Of a DNA stretch of 64,000 bases, positions 1-9,853 are shown piece after piece (position 1 is the stretch's first letter; each line of letters begins with the position of its first letter). Below the pieces are notes generated by a model. It had not been told where the DNA came from. It saw only the letters and a program-made list of their open reading frames with translations, and did no database searches. Both the position numbers and the translations under genes were made by a program. Source of the DNA: Hygrophila difformis (Eukaryota > Streptophyta > Magnoliopsida > Lamiales > Acanthaceae); the NCBI GenBank assembly GCA_030278955.1, contig JAOANR010000014.1, positions 21,144,068 through 21,208,067 of the forward strand, written 5' to 3'.

Positions 1-95
1 CTACTTCCTCCTTCTTTTAACACTCCTCCTCTTCTCTCACCTCTCAAATCTACTACATTTCATTCTCCCTTTTTTTTCACTTTTTGTCATTAAAC

Positions 96-608
96 ATGTC
101 ATATCCTACAGAAATTACTTATGACAATTGGGTTGATGAGCTGTCTCGCTTCCTTACAGAGGATGTTCCTACCGACACTAAGGCCTCAGAATTCGAAACC
201 CTGCTACTCCGACTAGTCCATCAATTCAATTTCTCTCGTCGGGGGCAACTCGCATTGGAAAGTGCAATTGCTTTTACAGATAGGTTATTCAATGAATACC
301 CTAAATATGTTGACAACAACACTCGACACAGTGATTTGATTAACTTATGCCGAAAATGCAGAGATAGCCTGCAAGACCTTACAGATTATGCTAACAGGGA
401 AGATAACGATCTAGAGATGCACATCAATGAATATCTTCAGCTGCTAGATCGTGCCGACAGTGATCTCTTGGCCCTGATTGATAGCAAGTATCTGAATGAC
501 AACGATTTGAACGAATTTCAAGGAGACTGGAATGATCTGTGCGAGAAACTGAACACGTTCATAGCCCTTGAGACATCAGCAAATCGATCCAGAAGAATCA
601 TCGCATAG
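96..608 (+). CDS. antisense ORF downstream of Athila pol, 170 aa, unknown function
   Basis: This is an uninterrupted ORF on the strand opposite to the Athila genes, 378 bases beyond the pol stop. The ATG at 96 is preferred over the upstream TTG at 84 because plant translation needs ATG. A pyrimidine-rich leader (about 1-95) precedes it, as in many plant 5' UTRs. The protein is acidic, looks mostly helical and has many Leu, Asp and Asn; it has no visible signal peptide, membrane segment or zinc motif. I do not recognise a family. Antisense ORFs between pol and the 3' LTR are known in some large Ty3/gypsy plant elements such as Grande and Retand, so an element-borne gene is the first hypothesis. 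A captured host exon is the alternative. The promoter, if any, is outside the window. Confidence 0.55.
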   Translation: MSYPTEITYDNWVDELSRFLTEDVPTDTKASEFETLLLRLVHQFNFSRRGQLALESAIAFTDRLFNEYPKYVDNNTRHSDLINLCRKCRDSLQDLTDYANREDNDLEMHINEYLQLLDRADSDLLALIDSKYLNDNDLNEFQGDWNDLCEKLNTFIALETSANRSRRIIA

Positions 609-888
609 TTTCACGCACATTTCCCTATTTAGCACTATTTCCATCTTTCATTTAAATTGTTGTCATCAATTTATCAATAATGTCAGACAGTACACAGCTC
701 TATTGTTGCATTTGTTCCCATTATCAATAACATGCACTATTTGATTTGTTAAATTCAAGTGTGAAAGCAGCATGAAATCCATCAAAATAAACTTAATCTA
801 AAGCAGCATTTACTCAATTAAAAATAATACTAATAATAATAAAAGAACAAATAAAAACACTACAGCACAAGATACAAAATATTTTTGT
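609..888. other. AT-rich spacer between antisense ORF and Athila polypurine tract
   Basis: No ORF or repeat is seen. The stretch would be the 3' UTR of the antisense ORF on the plus strand, and non-coding Athila sequence on the minus strand. Confidence 0.4.
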
Positions 889-902
889 CCCCCTTTTTTT
901 TT
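889..902 (-). promoter_or_regulatory. polypurine tract just downstream of Athila pol
   Basis: On the minus strand nine A followed by five G lie about 80 bases after the pol stop. This is the form of a plus-strand priming tract. The sequence that follows does not match the start of this element's LTR (TGATGAGTGATGC), so it is probably an additional internal tract rather than the LTR-adjacent one. Extra tracts near pol have been described in Athila/Tat-like elements; assignment here is by inference. Confidence 0.5.
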
Positions 903-985
903 ATAATTTTTATGGGTTTTCGTAATTTTAACAAATCAGACTAAACATAAGTAAAAATGCAAAGCAATTACTTCAATAAACAAAT

Positions 986-3900
986 TTAAATAACCAAAGG
1001 CTTAACATTAATTTGTTCGATGAATTTTACTTCATCTCCAAAATAATGTTTAAGTCTTTGACCATTTACAGTGAATTCCCTTTCATCATCAGCTTTTAAA
1101 ACTACTGCACCATTATCCAACACCTTTACAATTCTAAAAGGCCCTGACCATTTAGTCTTCAATTTCCCAGGAAATACTTTAAATCTAGAATTATACAAAA
1201 GCACTAATTGACCAGCTTCAAACACCTTAGGCCTAAGCATTTTATCATGATAAAGCTTTGTTCTTTCTTTATAAATTAAAGCATTGTCATAAGCATGACG
1301 TCGCATTTCTTCTAATTCATTAAGATCTACCTTTCTTTTCTCTTGAGCTTCTTTAAATTCAAAATTTAATTTCTTCATAGCCCAAAGCGACTTAAACTCA
1401 AGTTCGAAAGGCAAGTGACAAGCTTTACCATAAACCAATTTAAACGGGGTCATCCCTATAGGTGTTTTAAATGCTGTCCTATATGCCCATAATGCTTCAT
1501 CTAACTTAAAAGCCCATTCTTTCCTAGATTTTCCTACAGTAGCTTCCAAAATCTTTTTAATCTCGCGATTAGTGACTTCTACTTGACCATTGGCTTGAGG
1601 GTGATAGGGTGTTGTTATCCTATGATGAACATGAAATCTAAATAACAATTGATTAACAGCCCTATTGACAAAATGAGATCCACCATCACTAATGATTGCT
1701 TTAGGCACACCAAAACGAGTAAAAATTTGCTTTTTCAAAAATTTAATCACTTGTTTAGCATCATTCAACGCACATGCTTCAGCTTCTACCCATTTTGACA
1801 CATATTCTACAGCAACTAGAACATATAATTTTCCATTAGATGGTGGAAATGGACCCATGAAATCAATCCCCCATAAATCAAACAACTCAACAGGCATAAT
1901 TCCTTTTAAAGGCATTTCATCTCTTTTAGTGATGTTACCAGCCCTTTGACATACGTCACATTTTTGCACAAATGATCTAGCATCCCTATAAATATTAGGC
2001 CAATATAAACCACCTTCGAGTACCTTATGAGCTGTCCTATTCGGTCCAACATGTCCTCCTCCAAGTCCTTCATGGCAAGCCTTTAATACTTTCTCAAAAT
2101 CTTCATCCGGGATGCATCTCCTTATAATCTGGTCTGCACACAGTCTAAACAAATAAGGTTCATCCCAAATAAAATACTTAGCATCAGTTTTAAATTTTTG
2201 CTTTTGACTATGCCATTTTAGATGATCAGGAATTACACCGCATGCCAAATAATTCACAAAATCAGCAAACCACGGATCAGAGGAAGTGTTATTAATTAAA
2301 TACAAATTTTCATCAGGAAATGCATCATTAATTAATCTTCCTTCCCCTTTTTCATGCTCAAGTCTAGATAAATGATCAGCTACAGGATTCTCATCTCCTT
2401 TTCTATCTCTAATTTCCAAGTCAAACTCCTGTAACAATAATACCCATCTAATTAACCGTGGTTTAGCATCTTTCTTTGCAAACAGATATTTAATAGCAGC
2501 ATGATCAGTGTAAACTACAGTTTTTGAGCCTATCAGGTATGGCCTAAACTTTTCACATGCATAAACAACAGATAAAAGCTCTTTTTCAGTAGTGGCATAA
2601 TTTTTCTGTGCAGTATTTAAAGCCTGACTAGCATAATAAATAACATGAAGTTTCTTATCCTTTCGTTGACCCAATACTGCACCAACAGCGAAGTCACTAG
2701 CATCGCTCATGATCTCAAATGGGAGGCTCCAGTCGGGTGGCTGAATAATCGGTGCAGTTATCAATGCTTCCTTGATCCTATTGAACGCCTCAGTACACTC
2801 ATCAGAAAAATCAAACTCAACATCTTTACATAGCAGCTTAAACAGAGGTAATGCAATTTTTGAAAAATCTTTTATGAACCTTCGATAAAATCCAGCATGA
2901 CCCAGAAAACTTCTCAAAGTTTTTAGATTCTTAGGAGGTGGAATTTTTGCAATCACTTCTACTTTAGCCCTATCAACTTCGATGCCATTTTTAGAAATTC
3001 TATGTCCTAAGACAATTCCTTCATTAACCATAAAATGACATTTTTTCCAATTAAGAACCAAATTTGACTCTTCACATCTAATCAGAACTTTTTCCAGATT
3101 AATTAAACATTTTTCAAAATCAGACCCGAATACAGAAAAATCGTCCATAAATACCTCAATGCATGTCTCAATTAAATCAGAAAATATAGACATCATGCAT
3201 CTCTGAAATGTAGCTGGAGCATTACACAAACCAAATGGCATTCTCCTATATGCAAATGTACCGTAAGGACATGTAAAAGTAGTTTTATCTTGATCCTCAG
3301 GTGCAATTGGAACTTGATTATAACCAGAATAGCCATCTAAAAAGCAATAAAATTCATGACCAGCTAAACGCTCTAGCATTTGATCAATAAAAGGCAATGG
3401 AAAATGATCTTTCCTAGTTTTATCATTCAATCTCCTATAATCAATGCAAACACGCCATCCAGTAGTAGGTCTAGTAGGTACTAATTCACCATTTTCATTT
3501 CTAATCACAGTCATACCTCCTTTCTTAGGCACTACTTGTACTGGACTCACCCACTGACTATCAGAAATAGGATAGATAATACCTGCATCGAGTAGTTTAA
3601 TCACCTCTGCTCTTACAGCTTCTTGTAGATGTGGATTCAATCTCCTTTGGGGCTGTCTAACTGGCTTGTCGTCCTCCTCCATGTAAATCCGATGTGTGCA
3701 CAGTGCTGGACTCAGTCCCTTGATGTCAGCTATTGTCCAACCTATTGCTCTAACATGCTTACTCAACACTTGGGTTAATGCAGTTAATTGATCATCATTT
3801 AATTTATTACTTGCAATAACAGGTAAAGTATCATTCTCACCTAGAAAAACATACCTCAAGTGTGATGGCAGCTCCTTCAATGTCAACGTAGGTGGCTTTT

Positions 3901-4462
3901 CAACAGACGGGACTAACTTGGATTCTTCGATTGCACATGTTACTTGCACAGGTAATCCTCCCTCACACTTACTTTCAGCTAAGTCCTCACAACTCTCCAC
4001 TAACTGCTCAAATTTCCTATAGGGATCGTGTCTAGCAAAGAACTCTCTCTCAATCACCTCATCCTCCTGATAGATAGCTGTGACTCTATTACACGGGTAG
4101 GTGTCAGAACTAGCGTGTTGTGTTTTAGTTGTCTTAGAAATGTCAAACGACACTTGTTCATTACCTACTTTAAGTGTAATTTTACCATCATCCATGTCTA
4201 CCATAGCCCTACCAGTTTGAAGAAATGGTCTACCTAAAATCAGAGGGATATCAATGTCTTTTTCCATATCAAGAACAACAAAATCAACAGGGAAAATGAA
4301 GCTCTCTACTTGAACAGGAACATCTTCTACAATGCCTAAAGGAGTCCTAATGGATCTATCAACAAGCTGTAGCTGCATCCTAGTAGGCTTCACAACTCCT
4401 ACTCCTAGTTCTCTAAAGACATGTAGAGGCATCAGATTAATACTAGACCCGAGATCACACAA
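986..4462 (-). CDS. pol: Athila Pol polyprotein (protease, RT, RNase H, integrase)
   Basis: The open frame is 1158 aa from the first Met, but the true frame enters further upstream, because the protease active site (CDLGSS) lies at residues 2-7. Domains in order: aspartic protease (about 1-90, with ILGRPFL near 75); reverse transcriptase (about 270-500, with YRRLND and the catalytic FMDD at 438-441); RNase H (about 580-700, Asp587 in SDASD, YTDH at 651); integrase with an HHCC zinc finger (His797, His804, Cys835, Cys838) and the DD35E core Asp867, Asp926, Glu962; then a C-terminal tail with GPF. Catalytic residues are all present and there is no internal stop. The protein would copy and integrate the element in nucleus and cytoplasmic particles. 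It is separated from gag by a one-base frame change, so normal expression as a Gag-Pol fusion is doubtful. Confidence 0.9.
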   Translation of the reverse strand: MCDLGSSINLMPLHVFRELGVGVVKPTRMQLQLVDRSIRTPLGIVEDVPVQVESFIFPVDFVVLDMEKDIDIPLILGRPFLQTGRAMVDMDDGKITLKVGNEQVSFDISKTTKTQHASSDTYPCNRVTAIYQEDEVIEREFFARHDPYRKFEQLVESCEDLAESKCEGGLPVQVTCAIEESKLVPSVEKPPTLTLKELPSHLRYVFLGENDTLPVIASNKLNDDQLTALTQVLSKHVRAIGWTIADIKGLSPALCTHRIYMEEDDKPVRQPQRRLNPHLQEAVRAEVIKLLDAGIIYPISDSQWVSPVQVVPKKGGMTVIRNENGELVPTRPTTGWRVCIDYRRLNDKTRKDHFPLPFIDQMLERLAGHEFYCFLDGYSGYNQVPIAPEDQDKTTFTCPYGTFAYRRMPFGLCNAPATFQRCMMSIFSDLIETCIEVFMDDFSVFGSDFEKCLINLEKVLIRCEESNLVLNWKKCHFMVNEGIVLGHRISKNGIEVDRAKVEVIAKIPPPKNLKTLRSFLGHAGFYRRFIKDFSKIALPLFKLLCKDVEFDFSDECTEAFNRIKEALITAPIIQPPDWSLPFEIMSDASDFAVGAVLGQRKDKKLHVIYYASQALNTAQKNYATTEKELLSVVYACEKFRPYLIGSKTVVYTDHAAIKYLFAKKDAKPRLIRWVLLLQEFDLEIRDRKGDENPVADHLSRLEHEKGEGRLINDAFPDENLYLINNTSSDPWFADFVNYLACGVIPDHLKWHSQKQKFKTDAKYFIWDEPYLFRLCADQIIRRCIPDEDFEKVLKACHEGLGGGHVGPNRTAHKVLEGGLYWPNIYRDARSFVQKCDVCQRAGNITKRDEMPLKGIMPVELFDLWGIDFMGPFPPSNGKLYVLVAVEYVSKWVEAEACALNDAKQVIKFLKKQIFTRFGVPKAIISDGGSHFVNRAVNQLLFRFHVHHRITTPYHPQANGQVEVTNREIKKILEATVGKSRKEWAFKLDEALWAYRTAFKTPIGMTPFKLVYGKACHLPFELEFKSLWAMKKLNFEFKEAQEKRKVDLNELEEMRRHAYDNALIYKERTKLYHDKMLRPKVFEAGQLVLLYNSRFKVFPGKLKTKWSGPFRIVKVLDNGAVVLKADDEREFTVNGQRLKHYFGDEVKFIEQINVKPLVI

Positions 4463-4478
4463 AGCTTTGTTAAATTCT

Positions 4479-6229
4479 TTAGTGCCTATGATGCACGGAA
4501 TAGTGTAACTCCCAGGATCTTTTTTGTTTAATAGGTTGCCTTCTTTGTAAGATTGCGCTGCATTCCCCTGTCAGTGTCACTTTCTCTTCATCATCAACAC
4601 TCCTCTTTTTTGATAGAATTTCTTTTAAAAACTTAGCATAGACGGGCATTTGTGCTATAGCATCAGAAAAAGGAATATCAATTCTTAAATTCTTAAAGAC
4701 TTCTAAGAATTTAGCATAATATTTATCTTCCTTAGCCTTTTTAAGACGCTGTGGGTAAGGGATAGGTGGCTGATATGACTTGACTGGAACAGTAGACTTT
4801 CCCTTATCCTTACTCCTGTCAACACTAACTTTCTCACTCTCCTTAGGCTCCTCAGAATCCTTCTGCTGACTTTCTTTCTCTGCATCCTCACCCTGATCGT
4901 CTACAGTATCAGCTGAAATCTCTGGATCATCTAAGGTAGGGTAAGGATTAGGTAATTCCTTTTTATTCCTTAAAGTGATTGCTTTACATTGCTCTTTTGG
5001 ATTAGGATCAGGCATGCTTGGTAGTGTTCCTTGCTGTCTATTTGAAGTGTCCCTAGCAATTTGACCAACTTGTACTTCCAGATTTCTCATTGAGGCTTGC
5101 ATTTGCTGAATTGTTTGTTGTTGAGACACGATTGTGCTCATTAACTCTTTTAAATTAACTTCATCACTTACTTGATTTTGTTGCAGCTGTTGTTGAGGTT
5201 GAAAGTTCCTAGGTTGTTGGTTAGGGTAGAAAGGTTGATTCTGATTTCGGTTTTGATTATAGTTTTGATTCTGATTTTGATTTTGGTTTTGATTTTGAAA
5301 GTTTTGATTTTGATTTGGGTAATTTTGATTTTGGTTTTGTGGATAAGATGGACGGTTGTTTTGTGGATAAGTGTTTTGTTGAAATTGAGAATTTTGATTA
5401 GGGTAGAAATTTTGGTTTTGAGGTCGGTTTTGGTTGTAATTCTGCTGCCTATTTCCCATGTACCTCACATCTTCCACTTGCTCCTCACTGCTCTCACACT
5501 GCATAGTCTCTTGAAGTCCTTGATCAAGCAAGTGACAAGCTGATGACTCGTGAGGTCCATGACAAATACCGCATCTCACAACTTTAGCTTGACCTTTCTT
5601 AAGCGTAGAAACTTCCCTCATCAAAGCATCTAACTTAGAATCTATAGCAACTGCCTTTTCTACCTCATAGATTCCCCCTTTTGTTTTATTTCTAGCATTT
5701 TTCTTACCAGGAAATTTTTTCATGTTAGAAATCTTTTTCTCAATTATTTCCTTAGCTCTAGAAGGTCCTATAGATAGAAAAGAATCTCCAGCCGCTGCAT
5801 CCAACAAGTTCCTCCAATGATCAATCAACCCATTGTAGAAGAAGTGCATCTGCTGCCAATCTTCAAAGCCATGATTCGGGCATCTTGCCAATAAAGTGTT
5901 ATATCTATCCCATGCTTCAAGTAAAGTTTCACCCTCATCTTGCACAAATTCTTTGATTTTTTCTTGCAATTCAATAACCTTAGATGGTGGGAAGAATTGT
6001 TCTAAGAAAGCTTCTAACATTTTATCCCAAGTAGTGACATCCCTTAATTGAAGTGAGTTGTACCAAGTTTTAGCCTTATCTCTGAGTGAAAACGAGAACA
6101 ATCTCAACTTAATTTCATCACTAGTAACACCATTTATTTTCACTGTGTCACAATAATCCAGAAAGTTCCTTATGTGTTCTACAGCATCATTCGTAGGTGA
6201 TCCATTATATTGATTAGCTTGAACCATAG
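4479..6229 (-). pseudogene. gag: Athila gag, C-terminal part (continued from 14816-14427)
   Basis: About 580 codons are open from the insertion point to a stop at 4479. The first part (about 1-150) is a retrotransposon Gag domain with the typical motif AKTWYNSL. Then comes a basic linker and a single degenerate zinc knuckle of form C-X2-C-X3-H-X4-C (CGICHGPHESSAC). Next is a long Asn/Gln-rich low-complexity region (about 5170-5450) and a charged Glu/Lys/Ser stretch. The last roughly 20 codons after CSAILQ do not look like Athila sequence, while the adjacent frame does, which places a one-base shift near 4520-4560. The reading frame matches the N-terminal fragment across the CATAG duplication, so this is one gene split by the nested element. 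The apparent Met at the junction is part of the interior of the original gene, not a start. Confidence 0.88.
6225..6229. repeat. target-site duplication CATAG, left
   Basis: The 5 bases before the LTR start TGTAATACC are identical to 14427-14431, directly after the LTR end GTGTTACA. This defines the insertion exactly and shows it landed inside the Athila gag. Confidence 0.95.
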
Positions 6230-8262
6230 TGTAATACCCGGGGTTTTTACAACGCCCAAAGAAATGAAATAAAATTTATTTCCGAGAAGAAAATAATTTA
6301 TTACAACAAATTATTGCTCGGAAATGGCGTGACCGATAAATTCAAAGAATTCGAACCCAAATTTTGGTCAAGTCGAAATGGGATGAAAGAGGGAAAGGAA
6401 GCCCGAAGATATTCCATGGATTAATCCCAAAAGAATTGGAATTAAATTCAAGAAGGAAAAGAATTTTAATTCCAAGAACCCGTGAAGTCAGAAATAAATT
6501 AATTAGATAAATTATTGCACGGGAATCACAGGACGACAAATTCAAGCCGACGGATTCGAACTCGACGAATTCTTGATTTCAAATATGAAATTCATTGGAG
6601 TCAAAATAAAATTTAGAAAGAAATCGTAACCCCAGAAATGACCCGAAAAGTCGAACCAAAAACGTAGGGGATAGAAACCCGATCGAGAAAAGAAGAAAAG
6701 ACCCGACGGACCACGCGGACCGCCGAACCGGCCGGTCCGGCCGGCCCGCGCTCTCCGCGCGCCGCCGCGCGGCCACCGCGCGGATGGAGGAGTCGCGACT
6801 CCAGGGCAGACCACGCGTGCTCCGCGCGGACAAAGGCCTATGTGCGCGTCACCAGCGCGCCAGAGGTGCAGGAGGTGTAAACTTTCCTTCCATGGCGATT
6901 TTCTTGCCAAAAATCCAATCCCTATCGAGGGCAACCGGATCACAGCCTTTGGGAAAGGCTTAAGGGCGGATTGGGGCGCCCTCATTCTCATTTGGACAGA
7001 AAACAAAAGCTTCACTCTCTCAAATTCTCCTCTCCAAGCCGAAATCCCTCCGAGACCACTTTCCGGCGAGTATTCCGGCGACGACGAGGCAAACGGGACA
7101 AGGCCTCTGCTTCCTAGACCTTTGGTAAGTCATAGCTTAATGTTTTAGTTCGTCCATAACACTTAGAAACTCATATTCTAACCCTTTTTCCTTACTACGA
7201 TTTCCCGTCGGAAAACGAACAAAAAGCGATCGGAGAAGTTGGCCGTTCGTCGTGACCCTAGGACGTCCGGAAACCCAATCCAGCGACCCTATCATCATTC
7301 TAAGTAAGTTAAAACCTTACTCACAAATTTTCGTGGTTGTTTGTTGTTTAAATCTCGAGATATAGGCTTGTAACAAAAATCGGTTTTCAAAAACCCTATT
7401 TTCGTCCAATTTTAGAGACTCGCCAAAAACTCGACCTTCGGGAATTCAAACCGAATACTTTTCAACATAAAAGTTGTTCCTAACACCTTTATCTATCTTG
7501 TGTCCAAATTTCAGCCATTGACATTAAGTTTTGCTATCCCAATTTTCGCCATGAACTTTCTGTACCAAACCGAACGATTTAAATCTGTGACAGATTCCTT
7601 CATTCAACTTGATGCATGTTTTTCACCCATTTTTCGAATGATTTAACTTTGCATTTCTAAACAAAAGTTGTAGATAATTGTGTCTAGATTATGCCTACAA
7701 AATTTCACGAATTTTGGTGTTCATTTGATATGTCAAACGGCCAAGTTTTTAGAACTGTTTTGAATTCGTTTTAAAGGCCATGAGTATGCAGTGAGTTGCA
7801 CTCGATTTTTGAGTACCAAGAATTCATTATTTCCAAAAACTTAAAACATGAAAGTTGTTCCTTAATGTGTCGTGTAGTTACTGTAAAAATTTCACATCGA
7901 TTGGTTTTGAAATGAATTTTTAATCGGCGTTACACGAACCTGTGACGAAAACAGTTTTTAAGACGTAAATAATTCTTTGCAATAAACTCAAATTTCAACT
8001 CACTTCGGAACCTTATTTCCAAAAACTTAAAACATGAAAGTTGTTCGTGTGTGTGTTTTTGAATTACTGGCCAAGTTTCAGAATTTTTGGAGGAAAAACG
8101 AATTTTAAATTAAGAAAGGCGTGAACTGCCTCGAATAGGATTTTTCGAACTTGAGAAAACTCGAACTATGAAAACGCGATATCGATTAGTTGATAACTTT
8201 GAAATACGAACTTTCGAAAAATCCCGTTCACTAGGCTGAGCCGATCTTCATACAAATTATTT

Positions 8263-8648
8263 GGACTGCCTCGTTAGTGGTCCTACTATCTTTTGAGACT
8301 GCCTCGTTAGTGGTCTCCCTTCATTTGGACTGCCTCGTTAGTGGTCCTACTATCTTTTGAGACTGCCTCGTTAGTGGTCTCCTTACTATGGCAGTTGTGC
8401 ACATGGCCTGCCAAATCGGCAGTGAGAAATACACGGCCTGCCCGAGTGGTAGTGAAACCGTTTGAAAGGCCTGTCAAACGACAGTTGATATACATGCCTG
8501 TCAAATTGACAGTAGATACACACGGCTTGCCGAAATGGCAATCGAGATACATGGCTAGCCAAAACGGCAGTCAATACTGATATGGCTGCGGCCGCCGGTT
8601 CACCGGCTAACTGATTATGATTTTTGAGATTGCCTCGTTAGTGATCTC
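8263..8648 (+). repeat. tandem array of 11 small hairpins with compensating stem changes (5' LTR copy)
   Basis: There are two hairpin types. Type 1 has the loop TGCCTCGTTAGTG with closing stems GGAC/GTCC (8263-8283, 8327-8347), GAGAC/GTCTC (8295-8317, 8359-8381) and GAGAT/ATCTC (8626-8648). Type 2, between them, has about 30-bp spaced units with 5-bp stems: CTGCC/GGCAG (8408-8422), CTGCC/GGTAG (8438-8452), CTGTC/GACAG (8471-8484 and 8498-8512), TTGCC/GGCAA (8527-8541) and a bulged CT-GCC/GGCAG (8555-8570). Stem bases change in pairs, which argues for selection or replication constraint on structure rather than on sequence. Confidence 0.85.
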
Positions 8649-8942
8649 TCTTGTGTGGTGTCCTCTTCTTAGTTGCGGGATAAAATATAAAAGACTTGTG
8701 TGAGTGTTGATTACGCTTAAATCTTTTGTATCATGTTTTTAAATTACGCATTTAAATTACGTCATTTAAGTTATGCTTTTAAATTCCGCTTTTAAATTCC
8801 GCTTTTAAATTATGCATAGTCGTCTTGAATAAATTAAACATGTTTTCCGCTGCGAATAAAATATGGATTTTTAAAGTAATGCATGACGAGTGAATCTTTG
8901 GATTTAAACACATGTAACCCCTTAAATTGTTTTGTTAGGGCT

Positions 8943-8999
8943 TAACTTACTCAGTATTTTATATACTGATAAAACCCGTTGTTCATTTTTCCATTACAG
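8943..8999 (+). promoter_or_regulatory. conserved LTR hairpin plus 3' splice acceptor (5' LTR copy)
   Basis: The motif ACTTACTCAG is followed by a perfect 7-bp stem TCAGTAT (8951-8957) and ATACTGA (8963-8969) with a 5-base loop. Thirty bases later a pyrimidine-rich tract ends in an acceptor (TTACAG, AG at 8998-8999). TTAAC just upstream could serve as a branch site. The same arrangement with different but pairing inner bases occurs at 51509-51566 and 21912-21966 in other LTR families. Confidence 0.6.
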
Positions 9000-9316
9000 A
9001 GTACGGAGCATGATCATGCATCGGGGGATCACTTTGGATATTTGGCTAGTTATTTACATGACTTGCATGCGGGTTTGTTGACCCGAGTTTTTGCCATGTC
9101 GGCCCATATTTAAATTTCCGCTGCAACATATTATTCTTATTCATGTATGGATGATGATACACTATTATTTTTAAGTAATTCCGGACTTGCTTTTAAAACT
9201 TTTTCCAACACCTATAGCCTTGCATCTCTTTAGTAAGCTCGGAGAAACCGTGTCTTGCTAGGGAGGTGCGGCGGTGACACCTCGGCCTGGGTTATCAAAT
9301 CCGGGGTGTTACAAAG

Positions 9317-9329
9317 TGGTATCAGAGCC
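9317..9329 (+). promoter_or_regulatory. primer binding site (initiator Met tRNA type)
   Basis: TGGTATCAGAGCC lies 3 bases after the LTR end, the standard position and sequence for priming by the 3' end of the initiator methionine tRNA. Confidence 0.95.
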
Positions 9330-9853
9330 CGGAAATATTTTTTTTTTTAAAATTATTATTATTATTTTGGCCAATATAGAGGCCCAAGATTTTTAAACAA
9401 ATATTAATATTATTTTAAAATTTTTAAGTACCATTATTATTATTTAAATTTTAAGTTTTATTTCCATGGAACAAAATTTATTTTAAACCCATGGGAAATA
9501 TTTACATATGCATAGAAATTTTTCCAACAAGTTTTTAAAGTCACGAAAATATTTTTCAGGGTTGGGGTAGCATTGTATAAAGCATACATGCATTCACATA
9601 CATACATACATGAATATCGCGCTAATTTTTTTTATGTGAATTAATAGTGTCAAAACTCTTACCTTCAAATTGGTCATGACCTTGACTTAGAAGCGTTTGC
9701 TTTAAACTAATTCTGCCTCAGTCTTATAATTTGATCACCTAAGTTTAGCATTCTCCTATCTATTACCTCTTTCCAATCCTACCTTATAGATTTTCTTGAA
9801 CGCTAACTTGCCTTAGATTAGAAACTCATCTTCACGTGCGTTGATAACAGAGA
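9330..9853 (+). other. untranslated leader of TR-GAG element
   Basis: AT-rich, with short ATT runs near 9350 and CATACA repeats near 9590-9610. No ORF precedes the gag ATG. Confidence 0.6.

Larger units (their letters stand above)
6230..9313 (+). repeat. 5' LTR of the TR-GAG element (3084 bp)
   Basis: It begins TGTAATACCC and ends GGGTGTTACA. A CpG-rich block lies at about 6710-6850, followed by a pyrimidine-rich stretch near 7010-7050 that resembles a plant transcription start and leader. Good 5' splice sites are seen at 7134/7135 (TTTG|GTAAGT) and near 7303 (GTAAGT), and an acceptor at 8999, so the leader may be spliced. Small ORFs inside are not conserved with any family I know. The 3' 180 bases are clearly homologous to the end of the solo LTR at 51161. 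Confidence 0.95.

Noticed and set aside
5172..5543. Plus-strand ORF of 123 codons rich in Leu/Ile/Val
   Set aside because: It is the complement of the Asn/Gln repeat codons of Athila gag, so a shadow.
6542..7148. ORFs of 157, 84 and 102 codons in the TR-GAG LTR, repeated at 11655-12261
   Set aside because: They are identical in both LTRs only because the LTRs are nearly identical; they overlap in the CpG-rich block and show no family resemblance.
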